Part shown: piece by piece, positions 9,825 to 19,074 of the stretch
Layout: each line of letters begins with the position of its first letter
How positions within the stretch are numbered: position 1 is the first letter of the stretch
Assembly (NCBI RefSeq): GCF_025847205.1
Contig: NZ_JAOYTH010000007.1
Location: 252,087 to 316,086 of the forward strand
Origin: Pararhizobium sp. YC-54
Lineage (GTDB): Bacteria > Pseudomonadota > Alphaproteobacteria > Rhizobiales > Rhizobiaceae
Reading direction: 5' to 3'
Length of the DNA stretch: 64,000 bases
Notes under the pieces: model-generated
Told to the model about the DNA's origin: nothing
The model's input: only the letters and a program-made list of their open reading frames with translations
Databases searched by the model: none
Program-made: the position numbers and the translations under genes

Positions 9825-10739
9825 TTAAGACGGGGCTAAGCCCCTTATGCGCTCCGACCGCCGCCGCAACAGTTCCATGACTGTCAGGAGCAGTATCGAC
9901 AGGCACACGAGGATGCTCGCTACAGCCAGTATCGAAGGGGAAATCTGCTCGCGGATACCCGACCACATCTGACGCGGGATCGTGCGTTGTTCAAAGTCGG
10001 TCAGGAATATGACCGCCACCACTTCATCGAACGAGGTTCCGAACGCGAACAGCGCGCCCGAGATCACGCCTGGCATGATCAACGGCATGATGATCCTGAA
10101 AAACACGACATGCGGCCGAGCACCAAGCATTTGAGCCGCACGGATCAGACTGCGGTCGAAACCGCTCATGGCCGCAGTCACCGTAATGACAACGAACGGT
10201 GTGCCCAAGACCGTGTGCGCGAGGACAATTCCAAGGTAGGTGTTTGTCAGGCCGATCCGAGCGAAAAGGAAGAATATGCTGGCGGACGTCACAATGATCG
10301 GCACGATAATGGGAGATATCAGGATCGCAGTGATCAGACGATTTGCGGGCATCGATTCCTGAGACAGTCCGAGCGCTGCCAGCGTTCCGAGGATCGTGGA
10401 CAACACGGTGGCCCCGATGGCGATCAGGAAGCTGTTCTTGGCCGAATGAATCCACTGGCTGTTCTGCCATACGTCGGACAACCACGCCCAGCTAGCAAAG
10501 GGAAGGGTCGGATCGACCATTCCGTTTTGGAAGACGTCACGATACCACCGCAAGGAAAACGCCGCGGGGTCCAGGCTCAGCATGCCGTGGGTAAATGTGA
10601 AGTAGGGCTCTGCGTTGAAAGACAGCGGAACGATGATGAGGACTGGGAGGACGAGGAACAGAAGGACCAGTATGCAGAACAGCCTGAAAAGGTAGTACCA
10701 GAGGCGTTCGAACGGACCGGCGTAGACGGGCAAACTCAT
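9825..10739 (-). CDS. ABC transporter permease, PotC type
   Basis: This is an inner-membrane permease of a spermidine/putrescine-type (Pot) ABC importer. The product is 304 residues with six predicted membrane helices and the EAA-like cytoplasmic loop (SLIRAAQMLGARPHVVFFRIIMP). A long periplasmic segment between the first two helices is typical of PotC-like proteins. Two in-frame ATGs compete, at 10751 (overlapping the upstream gene stop) and 10739; AGGTG sits just before the second, which is preferred. It forms an operon with the PotB-, PotA- and PotD-like genes. The substrate is not readable from sequence. Confidence 0.88.
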   Translation of the reverse strand: MSLPVYAGPFERLWYYLFRLFCILVLLFLVLPVLIIVPLSFNAEPYFTFTHGMLSLDPAAFSLRWYRDVFQNGMVDPTLPFASWAWLSDVWQNSQWIHSAKNSFLIAIGATVLSTILGTLAALGLSQESMPANRLITAILISPIIVPIIVTSASIFFLFARIGLTNTYLGIVLAHTVLGTPFVVITVTAAMSGFDRSLIRAAQMLGARPHVVFFRIIMPLIMPGVISGALFAFGTSFDEVVAVIFLTDFEQRTIPRQMWSGIREQISPSILAVASILVCLSILLLTVMELLRRRSERIRGLAPS

Positions 10740-10747
10740 TTCACACC

Positions 10748-11992
10748 TCATCCAAGCTTCAGGCCATCGACCTTGGCAAGTCGATTATAGGCCCAGTACA
10801 AGATCAGGACGCTCAGGAGGAGCAACGCTGAAAGCGCCGCGGCCAACCCCCAGTTCAACGATTTCTGGACGTGATGCGCGATGATATTGGAGATCAGCGT
10901 GCCGCTCTCCCCACCTACCAGCGCCGGGGTGATGTAGTACCCAAGAGACAGGATGAAGACGAGCAAGCACCCTGCGGCCACGCCGGGTTTCGTCTGCGGG
11001 AGATAGACTCGAACGAAGGCTGTCAGCTGGTTGGCTCCCAGTGACCTTGCCGCGCGGAGATAGCTCGGCGGAATTGTTTTCATGACCGAGTAGAGGGGCA
11101 GTATCATGAACGGCAACAGGATGTGGGTCATGGCGATGACCGTCCCGACGCTGTTGAAAATAAGCGGCAGGCGATTGCCATCGCCCACCGCGCCTGCCCA
11201 CACCAGCAAGGAGTTTATCACTCCCTGGTTTTGGAGCAGGACGATCCAGGCGGTGGTACGCACCAATAGCGAAGTCCAGAATGGGAGCAGGACGAAGATC
11301 ATGAGGACGTTGGCATAGCGAAGCGGCAATGCGGAAAGCCAGTAGGCGACAGGAAAGCCGAGCAACAGGCAGATGAGTGTCACAATCGCGCCAATGGCGA
11401 ATGTTCGCAGAAAGAGCGGCGCATATATCCGCCTATCCTCAGGTTGCAGGCTGATTTCTGCGTGACCGTCGCTCAGGAGATCGACAGCCGTCAGATAGAA
11501 ACGACCTGTGTATTCGGGCGTGAGATTCTGCAATGCCTGCCAAGTTTCGGAATTCGACCATTTAGGATCGAGCTTATCGAGAGCCTGTTTGTAGGGCGGA
11601 TCGATGTCATCCAGATTTCGGCCGAGCTTCATTATCAAGCTACGGGCACCGGACACCTCCATGTTGACGGCGTTCGCAATGCTTCCGATCGTTTTGCGTG
11701 CCTGGGCGGACGTGAGGTCCTGCACGAGAGCGGCATACACGTTTTCATCGGGCAGGTCCGTCCCGCTCCATGAAGAGATCGTAGCCGCGGTCGCAGGCAT
11801 CTCCCGAGCGAAGTCAGGGCTGTAAAAGCTCCTCGTAAGCATGCTGGCGATCGGCACGAGGAATGTGATGAGCACAAACAGCAACAACGGTGCTACAAGC
11901 AGCACGGCACGAAATTTCTGAAGCCGGAGCGCGGTCGATAGCTGCTTCTTGAGGACTGCCTTATCCTCTACTGAAACGACGTGATCAGACAT
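10748..11992 (-). CDS. ABC transporter permease, PotB type, with long periplasmic insert
   Basis: This is the second permease of the Pot-type importer. The product is 414 residues, longer than usual PotB because of an insert of about 150 residues between helix 1 and helix 2 (about residues 50-195), a feature seen in several rhizobial opine or amine importers. The EAA loop is YLRAARSLGANQLTAFVRVYLPQTKPG. The start is the ATG at 11992 with GGGTGGCGGGG upstream, overlapping the stop of the ATPase gene by 8 bases. Confidence 0.88.
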   Translation of the reverse strand: MSDHVVSVEDKAVLKKQLSTALRLQKFRAVLLVAPLLLFVLITFLVPIASMLTRSFYSPDFAREMPATAATISSWSGTDLPDENVYAALVQDLTSAQARKTIGSIANAVNMEVSGARSLIMKLGRNLDDIDPPYKQALDKLDPKWSNSETWQALQNLTPEYTGRFYLTAVDLLSDGHAEISLQPEDRRIYAPLFLRTFAIGAIVTLICLLLGFPVAYWLSALPLRYANVLMIFVLLPFWTSLLVRTTAWIVLLQNQGVINSLLVWAGAVGDGNRLPLIFNSVGTVIAMTHILLPFMILPLYSVMKTIPPSYLRAARSLGANQLTAFVRVYLPQTKPGVAAGCLLVFILSLGYYITPALVGGESGTLISNIIAHHVQKSLNWGLAAALSALLLLSVLILYWAYNRLAKVDGLKLG

Positions 11993-13178
11993 CCCCGCCA
12001 CCCTGTCGTGGATTGAACGCGCGGCAATCTTCTGCTCGCCATGCGATCTGCTGAACATCGCCTTTTGCTATCGATGTCTCGTGGCCATCGTTGGCCACCT
12101 TGACCACGATCGTGCTTTGCCCATCAATAGAGAGGCGGACCCGGACGTGGTCGCCGTAATAGACCAGGTCTTCTACTGTCGCGGCCAGGGTAGGCATGCT
12201 GGCATTCTTGATGCGTGGATTGAGAACAATGCGTTCAGGGCGGATCGAAAGGATGACGGGGTGGCCTGGTCCGAGCTGATCGACCGATACCGCCTGTACG
12301 ATTTCACCACCAGCAAGCCTTACGGAAACGATCTGGTTGTCGTAAACTCCGTTGACTGAACCCGAAAGCGAATTGTTCTCGCCGATGAAATCCGCGACGA
12401 ACGCCGTCCGGGGTTTTTCATACAGGTCGGCCGGGGCTGACAGTTGCTGGATTACTCCGTCGTTGAACACAGCTACGCGGTTCGACATCGTCAATGCTTC
12501 ACTCTGATCATGCGTAACGTAGACGATGGTTACGCCCAGTCGGTCATGCAGAGATTTGATTTCATACTGCATCTGCTCTCGGAGGCGTTTGTCCAGCGCG
12601 CCCAGAGGCTCGTCCATGAGGACGAGCTGTGGCTCGAAGACAAGGGCCCGAGCGACAGCAACGCGCTGCTGCTGGCCGCCCGACAGCTGAGCCGGACGAC
12701 GGCTTCCGAGCGCACTGAGTTCGACCATGTCCAAGGCCGACTTTACTCGACGTTCCAATTCCGCCTTAGGCATTGAGCGAACTTGAAGCGGAAATGCGAG
12801 ATTTTCCGCGACCGACATGTGGGGGAACAGCGCGTAGTTCTGAAAAACCATTCCGATCCCACGCTTGTCGGGTGCGAGGCGATTGATGTTGCGGCCGTTT
12901 AGGATGATTTCGCCATGCGTTGCAGGCTCGAAGCCCGCAAGCATCATTAATGTCGTCGTCTTTCCGGAGCCTGATGGTCCCAGCAAGGTGAGGAATTCCC
13001 CCCGCATGACGTCAAGGTTGAGATTCCGCACGATCAAACGTTCAGCATCGTACGTTTTCTGGACATTCACGAACCGGACGATTGATCCGTCCGCCTCGTG
13101 CGCGCCGTTGTGCGTTCTGTCTTGCCGAACGGCGTTGCCTAGGTCAGCCAAGTTTGTCTCCAGTTTTTTGTGCCACAC
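11985..13178 (-). CDS. ABC transporter ATP-binding protein, PotA type
   Basis: This is the ATPase of the Pot-type importer. The product is 397 residues. Walker A is LLGPSGSGKTTTLMM, the signature motif is LSGGQQQRVAVARAL, Walker B is LVLMDEPLGALD, and the switch histidine is in YVTHDQSEAL. A C-terminal TOBE domain follows from about residue 290. The only reasonable start is a GTG at 13178, giving an N-terminal extension of about 30 residues before the ABC domain. Gene order here is binding protein, M24 hydrolase, nitrilase, PotA, PotB, PotC in the direction of transcription, so hydrolases are co-transcribed with their importer. Confidence 0.9.
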   Translation of the reverse strand: MWHKKLETNLADLGNAVRQDRTHNGAHEADGSIVRFVNVQKTYDAERLIVRNLNLDVMRGEFLTLLGPSGSGKTTTLMMLAGFEPATHGEIILNGRNINRLAPDKRGIGMVFQNYALFPHMSVAENLAFPLQVRSMPKAELERRVKSALDMVELSALGSRRPAQLSGGQQQRVAVARALVFEPQLVLMDEPLGALDKRLREQMQYEIKSLHDRLGVTIVYVTHDQSEALTMSNRVAVFNDGVIQQLSAPADLYEKPRTAFVADFIGENNSLSGSVNGVYDNQIVSVRLAGGEIVQAVSVDQLGPGHPVILSIRPERIVLNPRIKNASMPTLAATVEDLVYYGDHVRVRLSIDGQSTIVVKVANDGHETSIAKGDVQQIAWRAEDCRAFNPRQGGGDV

Positions 13179-13229
13179 GCTTATCGATGCGGGTTTGTCG
13201 TGGCACGCTTCCCCATGGTGGTGGACACC

Positions 13230-14024
13230 CTATTGTATGAAGTCGGTGAAGTCTCGCAGACGCATGCGGTCCTCAAGATATGGCAGAACCTTGCGCGCTC
13301 GGGTTATCTCGGCTTTGTCCAGCGTAGCCTCGATCAACCCATCGCTTGCTCCGGCACGCTCCAAGTCCTTGCCGGACGGGCCGACGATGCAACTCGCTCC
13401 GAGATATGAAAGATTGTTTTCTTCACCTGAGTGGTTGGCGTAGGCAACAAAAATACCGCTTTCAAAAGCGCGAGTAGGAACAACTTGATGCGCTACAATG
13501 CCCCATTGCTGGGTCAGAGCCGTTGGAACGACCACGAGGTCGGCACCTTGCAGTGCCGCCGATCGCAGGATTTCGGGGAACTCCACCTCGTAGCAAATTG
13601 CGACTGCGATCTTCCAATTCTCGATCGCGAAGGAGGAGAAGCCGCTCCCCGTTAGAAACAGCGAGCGCTCGTAGGCGTTCGGCAATAGCGTCTTGCGATG
13701 GTTTGCGACCACACTCCCATCTTCGGCGACCACTGCGGCAGAATTGTAGACTCCGTCTTCAGTACGCTCCGGATAACCGTACACGATGCAGCACCGATGC
13801 GCTCGGGCGACTTCGCCGATCTTCCGGGTAAAGCTCCCGTCAGAGGCCTCGGCCAGGGTGTGGTTCATCTCTCCGCACCCGTAGCCTGATAGGAATAGTT
13901 CCGGGCAGACCACGATCTGTGGCGCTGTCGAGGCGCTGTTCAGCGCCCCGCTCAGTTCGGTTATCCTGGCCTCGGGTGAGGGTATTGCCTGGGCCTTGGA
14001 TTGAAAGACGGCGGTTCTCAGCAT
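13230..14024 (-). CDS. Nitrilase-superfamily amidohydrolase
   Basis: This is a carbon-nitrogen hydrolase, a family that splits amide, N-carbamoyl or nitrile C-N bonds. The product is 264 residues, normal for a single-domain member. The Glu-Lys-Cys catalytic triad is complete: Glu in VVCPELFLSGYG, Lys in NHRKTLLPN, and Cys in VAICYEVEFPE. The ATG at 14024 is chosen because GGTGGA precedes it; longer reads extend into the M24 gene. It follows the M24 gene by 19 bases in the same operon. It may remove a carbamoyl or amide group from the imported compound. The closest relatives by eye are R-amidase-like enzymes, not aliphatic nitrilases. Confidence 0.85.
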   Translation of the reverse strand: MLRTAVFQSKAQAIPSPEARITELSGALNSASTAPQIVVCPELFLSGYGCGEMNHTLAEASDGSFTRKIGEVARAHRCCIVYGYPERTEDGVYNSAAVVAEDGSVVANHRKTLLPNAYERSLFLTGSGFSSFAIENWKIAVAICYEVEFPEILRSAALQGADLVVVPTALTQQWGIVAHQVVPTRAFESGIFVAYANHSGEENNLSYLGASCIVGPSGKDLERAGASDGLIEATLDKAEITRARKVLPYLEDRMRLRDFTDFIQ

Positions 14025-14043
14025 TTCATCCACCGGTATATCG

Positions 14044-15195
14044 TCAGGAATAGAGGACCGTGCGCGGATAGTCAGTGAGATACTCGAACCCTGTCTCAGT
14101 GACGACGATGGAATCGCCGATGCGGCCACCCAGTCTGTCGTCGACGGTGATGCCGCCATCCACTGCAAACGTCATCCCGGCGCGAAGCACAGTCTTGTCG
14201 CCGATCTTCAGTTCCGGTGCTTCGAGATAGGCCACGCCGATGGACCGACCTGTACGGTATCCGGTCGTGTAACCTGCGGCCGCGTATGCATCGTTGGCCG
14301 CAATTGCTACGCTCTCTGCCGTCACTCCGGCGCGGATCGAGCGCAAAGCAACCTGCTGTGCATCGATTGCCGCCTGTTGCACCTTGATAGCGTCATCGCT
14401 GGCCTCTTTTACGAAGAACATGCGGTCGAAGCCAAGTTTGTACTGCTTGAATTGCGCCATGTTGCAGAAGCAGAAATAGACGGGGTCGCCTTTGGCGAGA
14501 AGCTTGGTGCTCGCCCGGCGATGGACCATAGAGGTGTCCGAGCCAGACTGCATGATCTGGAGATTGTGGATCATAGGGGACACAAAGGCCTCCCATCCCT
14601 TGTCTGTTAGAAAGCCCGCCGCCTTCCGGGTGCCGGCGGCAATGACTGCAAGGGCGGACTCGTATTCCGGCGCGCCCACTTCAAGCGACTGGTGAGCGGC
14701 GGCCATCATAGCACCAGCGATCTGCCCGGCTTGCTTCATGACGCCGATTTCAGCGGAAGACTTGATCATCCGCATTTCGCCCAAGGTGCGGGAAACATCT
14801 TTCAATGGTACGCCGGCGAATTGGTCATCGAGGAAATTGCGGACGATGGCCGGGATGCTTCCACCTTCAACCCACAGCGCGTCAGGCGACTTGCCGATGG
14901 CGTCACGCAACACATTCTCCCAGCGGTTGGGACCAGAATCTTCCCAGCCGCGGACATTTTCCACCCAAGTCATCTTTGAGACCATCTCACTTTCCATGAG
15001 CGGCGTGATGACGGTAGGTTCCTCATCCGGCCGGACGAGGAGGAATGTTGGTCTTCCAAATTCGACCGACAGATAGCCCCAAAAACCAGCGAGATACGCG
15101 ATAGAACTCTCGTCAGTGAATATAGCCAGCTCGATGTTCTGAGCCTTAAGCTGTTCCTGTAGGACGCGCGTCCTCGCCCGTGCTTCTTCAAGCAT
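14044..15195 (-). CDS. Creatinase/M24-fold hydrolase 1, metal site altered
   Basis: The product is a 383-residue protein of the creatinase/aminopeptidase P (pita-bread) fold. The N-terminal creatinase_N domain includes YLAGFWGYLSVEFGRPTFLLV, whose SxEFGRP segment resembles creatinases. In the C-terminal catalytic domain the first metal-binding Asp of M24 peptidases is not conserved (FCFCNMAQF), while one Asp remains in LGFDRMF. Loss of metal ligands is known in creatinase and ectoine hydrolase, which act on non-peptide C-N bonds, so a peptidase role is unlikely. The ATG at 15195 has CTGGAGAA upstream. It sits between the binding-protein gene and the nitrilase gene. The substrate is unknown; a creatine-like or cyclic amidine compound is a guess. 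Confidence 0.82.
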   Translation of the reverse strand: MLEEARARTRVLQEQLKAQNIELAIFTDESSIAYLAGFWGYLSVEFGRPTFLLVRPDEEPTVITPLMESEMVSKMTWVENVRGWEDSGPNRWENVLRDAIGKSPDALWVEGGSIPAIVRNFLDDQFAGVPLKDVSRTLGEMRMIKSSAEIGVMKQAGQIAGAMMAAAHQSLEVGAPEYESALAVIAAGTRKAAGFLTDKGWEAFVSPMIHNLQIMQSGSDTSMVHRRASTKLLAKGDPVYFCFCNMAQFKQYKLGFDRMFFVKEASDDAIKVQQAAIDAQQVALRSIRAGVTAESVAIAANDAYAAAGYTTGYRTGRSIGVAYLEAPELKIGDKTVLRAGMTFAVDGGITVDDRLGGRIGDSIVVTETGFEYLTDYPRTVLYS

Positions 15196-15231
15196 CGTCA
15201 AATTCTCCAGATCGGTGTGCTTCTTGTTAGT

Positions 15232-16308
15232 TTACTTGTTCAGCCAAACGAGAAAGCGCTCATTAATGGCGTCGCCGTGGTCGGCCCAGAACTCGACGTC
15301 GTTGTGGATCGCAGTGGCGAAGTTAGCTTTATCGGTTGGGAGGTAGGGACGCATTTCTTCGCTGGCCAGCGCCGCTGCTGACTTACGGGCAGGGCCGTAG
15401 GCGATTTTCGAAGCCTGGACTGCCATCTGTTCAGGCCGGGACGCGAACGAAATGAATTTTTTCGCAGCGTCAAGATTGCGCGCGCCCTTAGGAATTGCCC
15501 AAAATTCTTCAGCCCAGATTTGTCTGTCCCAGATCGTTACGAAGGGCTTTTTTTCAACAACGGCCGCAGTGTAAATCCGCCCATTAGCCGCCATGGTCAT
15601 TGAAACTTCTTTGTCGGCAAGTAGCTGTGGCGCTTGTGCATGCGCATCCCACCACACGATGTGGTCACGGATGGCATCGAGCTTGGCAAGAGCACGCTCC
15701 ACGCCTTCGGGTGTAGCTAGAACCTTGTAGACGTCCTGGTCCGCAATGCCGTCGGCAACCAGTGCCCACTCCAAGGCAGACTGCGGCTTCTTCATCAGAC
15801 CGCGCTTGCCAGGGAAGCGGTCCACATCAAAAAAGTCGGCTATCTTGGAAGGCTTTTTGCCTTGAAACATCTCACTATTGAAAGCGACCACCGTAGACCA
15901 AACAATGGTGCCGACCCCGCAGTCGTTCAAAGTCCCCTTGATAAAGTCAGCGGCGCCATCACTTCCATCTCCTGACTTCGGCAAAACCACATCCGTCAGT
16001 GGCTCCAGGAGCCCATCATCGCATGCTCTCACCAGGTCTTGCGCTTCCATATCGACAGCGTCCCAGGTCACATTGCCGCTTTCAACTTGCGCCCTCAGTT
16101 CACCAAGGCCCCCGTTGTAGTCGACCATGTTAGCCTTGATACCGCTCTCTTGCTGAAACGGCGCGAGATAAGCCTGCTTGATCGAATCGCCGTAGCTCCC
16201 TCCAAACGACACCACTGTGATAGGCCCGTCTTGGGCGAGCACGGGCGCGCCGATAGCAGCCGCAGCGACGACGAAAACAGTTGATTGAAGCGTTTTAAAT
16301 ACTGACAT
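15232..16308 (-). CDS. Periplasmic substrate-binding protein, PotD type
   Basis: This is the periplasmic receptor of the Pot-type importer. The product is 358 residues with a signal peptide ending GAPVLAQDG. The SBP family signature VVSFGGSYGDSIKQAYLAPF starts the mature protein. Bacterial homologues bind polyamines, opines or related amines. AGGGGATC precedes the ATG at 16308. It is the first gene of the operon, downstream of a promoter region with GntR-type dyads. Confidence 0.9.
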   Translation of the reverse strand: MSVFKTLQSTVFVVAAAAIGAPVLAQDGPITVVSFGGSYGDSIKQAYLAPFQQESGIKANMVDYNGGLGELRAQVESGNVTWDAVDMEAQDLVRACDDGLLEPLTDVVLPKSGDGSDGAADFIKGTLNDCGVGTIVWSTVVAFNSEMFQGKKPSKIADFFDVDRFPGKRGLMKKPQSALEWALVADGIADQDVYKVLATPEGVERALAKLDAIRDHIVWWDAHAQAPQLLADKEVSMTMAANGRIYTAAVVEKKPFVTIWDRQIWAEEFWAIPKGARNLDAAKKFISFASRPEQMAVQASKIAYGPARKSAAALASEEMRPYLPTDKANFATAIHNDVEFWADHGDAINERFLVWLNK

Positions 16309-16662
16309 CTGTGATCCCCTATTTTTTTTACTGCATCAGGGCAGCTGTATACATCCTCCATCAAAGCCGGCCCATGGTCAAGGGCCGCAGCACTGGATGA
16401 AGATCAAAATGGCGCTTTTTTCGCTTAGCTATATATAGCCATGTGCGGGATATATGATGGGGGGATATGAGGCGAAGATCTAGGGGCATCAAACTTCAGC
16501 CCAGAAAGCGGATGTTGTCGCCGTGTTTAATCGTCGTACAAAGGCGGGCGTATCACCCGAGTGCGCGTTGCAAGTTGGAAGATCTTGGGTAGGACTGGTC
16601 AACAATGTAAGCGGGGGGGCTGATATACGGTTGACTCTGCAGACCGTAATCTCCTGCTCGCA
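16309..16662. promoter_or_regulatory. Promoter region of the Pot-type operon with candidate GntR operators
   Basis: This 354-base gene-free stretch is AT-rich near 16410-16470. It holds TGTATACA (16346-16353), a perfect 8-bp palindrome 38 bases upstream of the binding-protein start, and GCTATATATAGC (16428-16439), a perfect 12-bp palindrome. Both resemble sites used by GntR/FadR-family regulators, and two such regulators are encoded on either side. The part nearest 16663 lies past the end of GntR regulator 2 and shows nothing else. Confidence 0.5.
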
Positions 16663-17406
16663 TCATTTTTCAGGCAATGACAAACCGCGTTCCATGGCGT
16701 CGAGCCGAGATACAACGATAGCGAGGTGCGACTTATGAATGGTCGCCACCAAGCGGACGTCCCGAAGCTCGAGACTTCTCAGGATCATACGTAGCTCGTC
16801 TAGCAGGTCTTCAACCTGCTGTTCGAAATCCATTTTTTCAAGGAGCAGGAACCAAAAGCGGGCAGACTGAAAAAAAAGGATGTCGTTAAAGTCTCGAAGC
16901 GGACCGTTGCTGCAGAGGCCGTGCAAAATCTGGTGCAGTCGCATAATTATCTCGGCGAAGGTCCTTTTGTCCTTCGTTCCCATCAAACTACGGCATTCAC
17001 GGTCCAAGTCCTGGATGTTCTCGATGATTTCGTCGGTAACAAGATTTGGCGTCGATTCGGCCATAGCGTCCATAAGACGCATGCGCACAATATAGATATC
17101 TCGCATCGAGCTCAGATCGATCGTCGTTACCGCCGTGCCATTTCCATGCTGGCTGACAATAAGCCCGTCGTATTCTAGGCGCTGAAGGACCGTTCGAAGC
17201 GGCGTGCGGCTTACACCGAACTCAGATGCCAGCTCTCTCTCATTCAAGCGGCTGCCGGGCTGATAATCGAGGAGACAAATACGCCGACGCAGCTCAAGAT
17301 AAATTTCATGCTTGTTAAATTTGCCTGCCGCCTGCTGCTCCTCGTCGGCCGGGATTTCATCTGCAAACGTTTCTGTCGCACCAGTCGACGAGCCGATGCC
17401 GTTCAT
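16663..17406 (-). CDS. GntR/FadR-family regulator (cargo regulator 2)
   Basis: This is a second GntR-family regulator, 247 residues. The winged helix lies at about residues 33-100 and contains NERELASEFGVSRTPLRTVLQRL. An N-terminal extension of about 30 acidic residues precedes it. The C-terminal FCD-like domain has the RLHQILHGLC segment in place of the usual histidine pattern. It resembles cargo regulator 1 in the DNA-binding helix, so the two may recognise similar sites. It is the last gene of the minus-strand Ehu block and ends next to the Pot-type promoter region, so it could act on either importer. Confidence 0.86.
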   Translation of the reverse strand: MNGIGSSTGATETFADEIPADEEQQAAGKFNKHEIYLELRRRICLLDYQPGSRLNERELASEFGVSRTPLRTVLQRLEYDGLIVSQHGNGTAVTTIDLSSMRDIYIVRMRLMDAMAESTPNLVTDEIIENIQDLDRECRSLMGTKDKRTFAEIIMRLHQILHGLCSNGPLRDFNDILFFQSARFWFLLLEKMDFEQQVEDLLDELRMILRSLELRDVRLVATIHKSHLAIVVSRLDAMERGLSLPEK

Positions 17407-17446
17407 AGCGCAGTTACCTCACTGCAGGCTGAAGCTAAAATCGCGG

Positions 17447-18250
17447 TCACGTCCCTATCCTTACGACGGAATTAAGCTGACGAAGATAGGCGATAACGCT
17501 TTGGGACGTAATCCGCCCAGTGGCAGGGTTCTCATCACTTGGACGGTTCTGGATCGACACAGAAAAATCCGAGCTGTCGGATTGGACACGGACAGTATGA
17601 GTATTCACTGTAAGATTAGGATCAGCCCATATCTCCATCAAGGTTCGATCCGGACCCAAGCCGGCGAGGCTCACAGCTGCCGCGACATTCACATTCGCTG
17701 GAAATTCTCTAGCGATCTCGGTAACCGAGCCTTTGAGGATGCACACCGCTTCTTTAATCCCGTCAAGATCGATGCCACTCCGCAAAATGTAAGGCGCAGT
17801 GAGAAGGCTGACAGGCGGCTTCCGCGTAATGATGCTGACCTCGCGAATATTGCCAACAGCCACAGCTTTCAAGGCGTCCAGGCCGAGCATGGCGCCCGAA
17901 GGAACGACAATACGGCCTCCGGCTGCGCGGCCCATTTCGATCAGGTCCTCCCGACCGAGAAGCTGACTGGCAGACATTGCGATAAGCGTCTTGCCGGCAG
18001 CCAAAGTTGGAATTGCGACGGCTTCGAACATGACCGGTGGAAGGGCTTCGAGGACGATATCACAATTCCGCGCAAGTCCGCTAAGCGATCGATGTGGCAC
18101 ACCTCCTGATAGAGAAGATATGAATCGCTCAGCGCGGCTTTCGTCACGAGCCGCAATCGCCGCCAGCTCGCAGCCCGGTATCTCGCCTCGGTCTAGTGCC
18201 CGTGCAACGGCAGATCCTACGGCGCCAATTCCAGCGATGCCAATTTTCAT
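17447..18250 (-). CDS. Aspartate-dehydrogenase-like NAD(P) oxidoreductase
   Basis: The product is a 267-residue member of the aspartate dehydrogenase (NadX/AspDH) family, which interconverts an amino acid and an imino or keto acid with NAD(P). The N-terminal Rossmann motif is GIAGIGAVGSAVARAL. The C-terminal part contains FPANVNVAAAVSLAGLGPDRT, the conserved AspDH region. It follows the Ehu-type ATPase gene closely. ATG 18250 is preferred over a TTG at 18262. In nicotinate synthesis this enzyme supplies iminoaspartate, but no nadA, nadB or nadC is here, so a catabolic amino-acid dehydrogenase is more likely. Confidence 0.78.
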   Translation of the reverse strand: MKIGIAGIGAVGSAVARALDRGEIPGCELAAIAARDESRAERFISSLSGGVPHRSLSGLARNCDIVLEALPPVMFEAVAIPTLAAGKTLIAMSASQLLGREDLIEMGRAAGGRIVVPSGAMLGLDALKAVAVGNIREVSIITRKPPVSLLTAPYILRSGIDLDGIKEAVCILKGSVTEIAREFPANVNVAAAVSLAGLGPDRTLMEIWADPNLTVNTHTVRVQSDSSDFSVSIQNRPSDENPATGRITSQSVIAYLRQLNSVVRIGT

Positions 18251-18258
18251 GCTGTTAC

Positions 18259-19074
18259 TCAATCCGCTGCTTTGACCGCACTCAAGAACTGTTGGGTCCG
18301 CTCTTTTTGAGGGTTAGTAAACAGTTCCTCGGGTGTGTTTTGTTCCTCGATTTTTCCGCCGAAGAAGAAGCAGATCCGATCAGAAATATCCCTTGCGAAC
18401 CCCATCTGATGAGTGACCATGAGCATGGTCAGATTGTGTTTTGTCACCAAGTCTTTGATGACGTTTGTGACTTCGCCAATGACCTCCGGATCGAGCGCAG
18501 ATGTGACTTCATCGAAGAGCATAACCTTCGGCCTCATTGCCAGCGCCCGAGCGATTGCGACGCGTTGCTGCTGCCCACCTGACAGGCGCGCTGGGTGCTG
18601 ATCTTTCTTCTCGATCATGCCCACCATTGAAAGAAGTTCCTCCGCTCGCTCCCTGGCCTCCTTCTTAGAGAGACCCAGAACCTGGACAGGACCTTCCATG
18701 CAATTTTCGAGAGCCGTCATGTGCGGAAAAAGATTGAAATGCTGGAAGCACATGCCGATCGAAGAACGTGCCTTCCGAAGATATTTCGCGTCCGCCGGCA
18801 CTAGGACGCCATTCTTTGGCATATGGGTGAGCGGCTTGCCATCGACGTAGATGACACCACCGTTTATTGTCTCCAGAGTCATCAGCATACGGAGCACGGT
18901 CGTCTTGCCAGAACCTGATGGACCTATGACCGTCACCATCTCGCCTGCGGCAACGTCCAAGTTTAGATCATCGAGAACGACAAAATCACCGTATGTCTTC
19001 CGAACGTTCATGAACCTCACCATCGGGACGTCAGGGCCGGTGAGCTCGAGGGGATATGACGAAAGGTCCTGCAT
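18259..19074 (-). CDS. ehuA: ABC transporter ATP-binding protein, EhuA-like
   Basis: This is the ATPase of a polar-amino-acid-type importer. The product is 271 residues. Walker A is VIGPSGSGKTTVLRML, the signature is LSGGQQQRVAIARAL, Walker B is VMLFDEVTSALD, and the switch histidine is in MVTHQMGFAR. The ATG at 19074 overlaps the stop of the permease gene (TAATG) with AGGA upstream; a TTG 30 bases earlier is the alternative. The best family match by eye is EhuA of ectoine/hydroxyectoine importers, but specificity is set by the binding protein, so the symbol is tentative. Confidence 0.85.
   Translation of the reverse strand: MQDLSSYPLELTGPDVPMVRFMNVRKTYGDFVVLDDLNLDVAAGEMVTVIGPSGSGKTTVLRMLMTLETINGGVIYVDGKPLTHMPKNGVLVPADAKYLRKARSSIGMCFQHFNLFPHMTALENCMEGPVQVLGLSKKEARERAEELLSMVGMIEKKDQHPARLSGGQQQRVAIARALAMRPKVMLFDEVTSALDPEVIGEVTNVIKDLVTKHNLTMLMVTHQMGFARDISDRICFFFGGKIEEQNTPEELFTNPQKERTQQFLSAVKAAD

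Noticed and set aside
14044..15195. Creatinase proper
   Set aside because: The SxEFGRP segment is creatinase-like, but too little of the active site can be aligned by eye, and no urease or creatininase gene is here.
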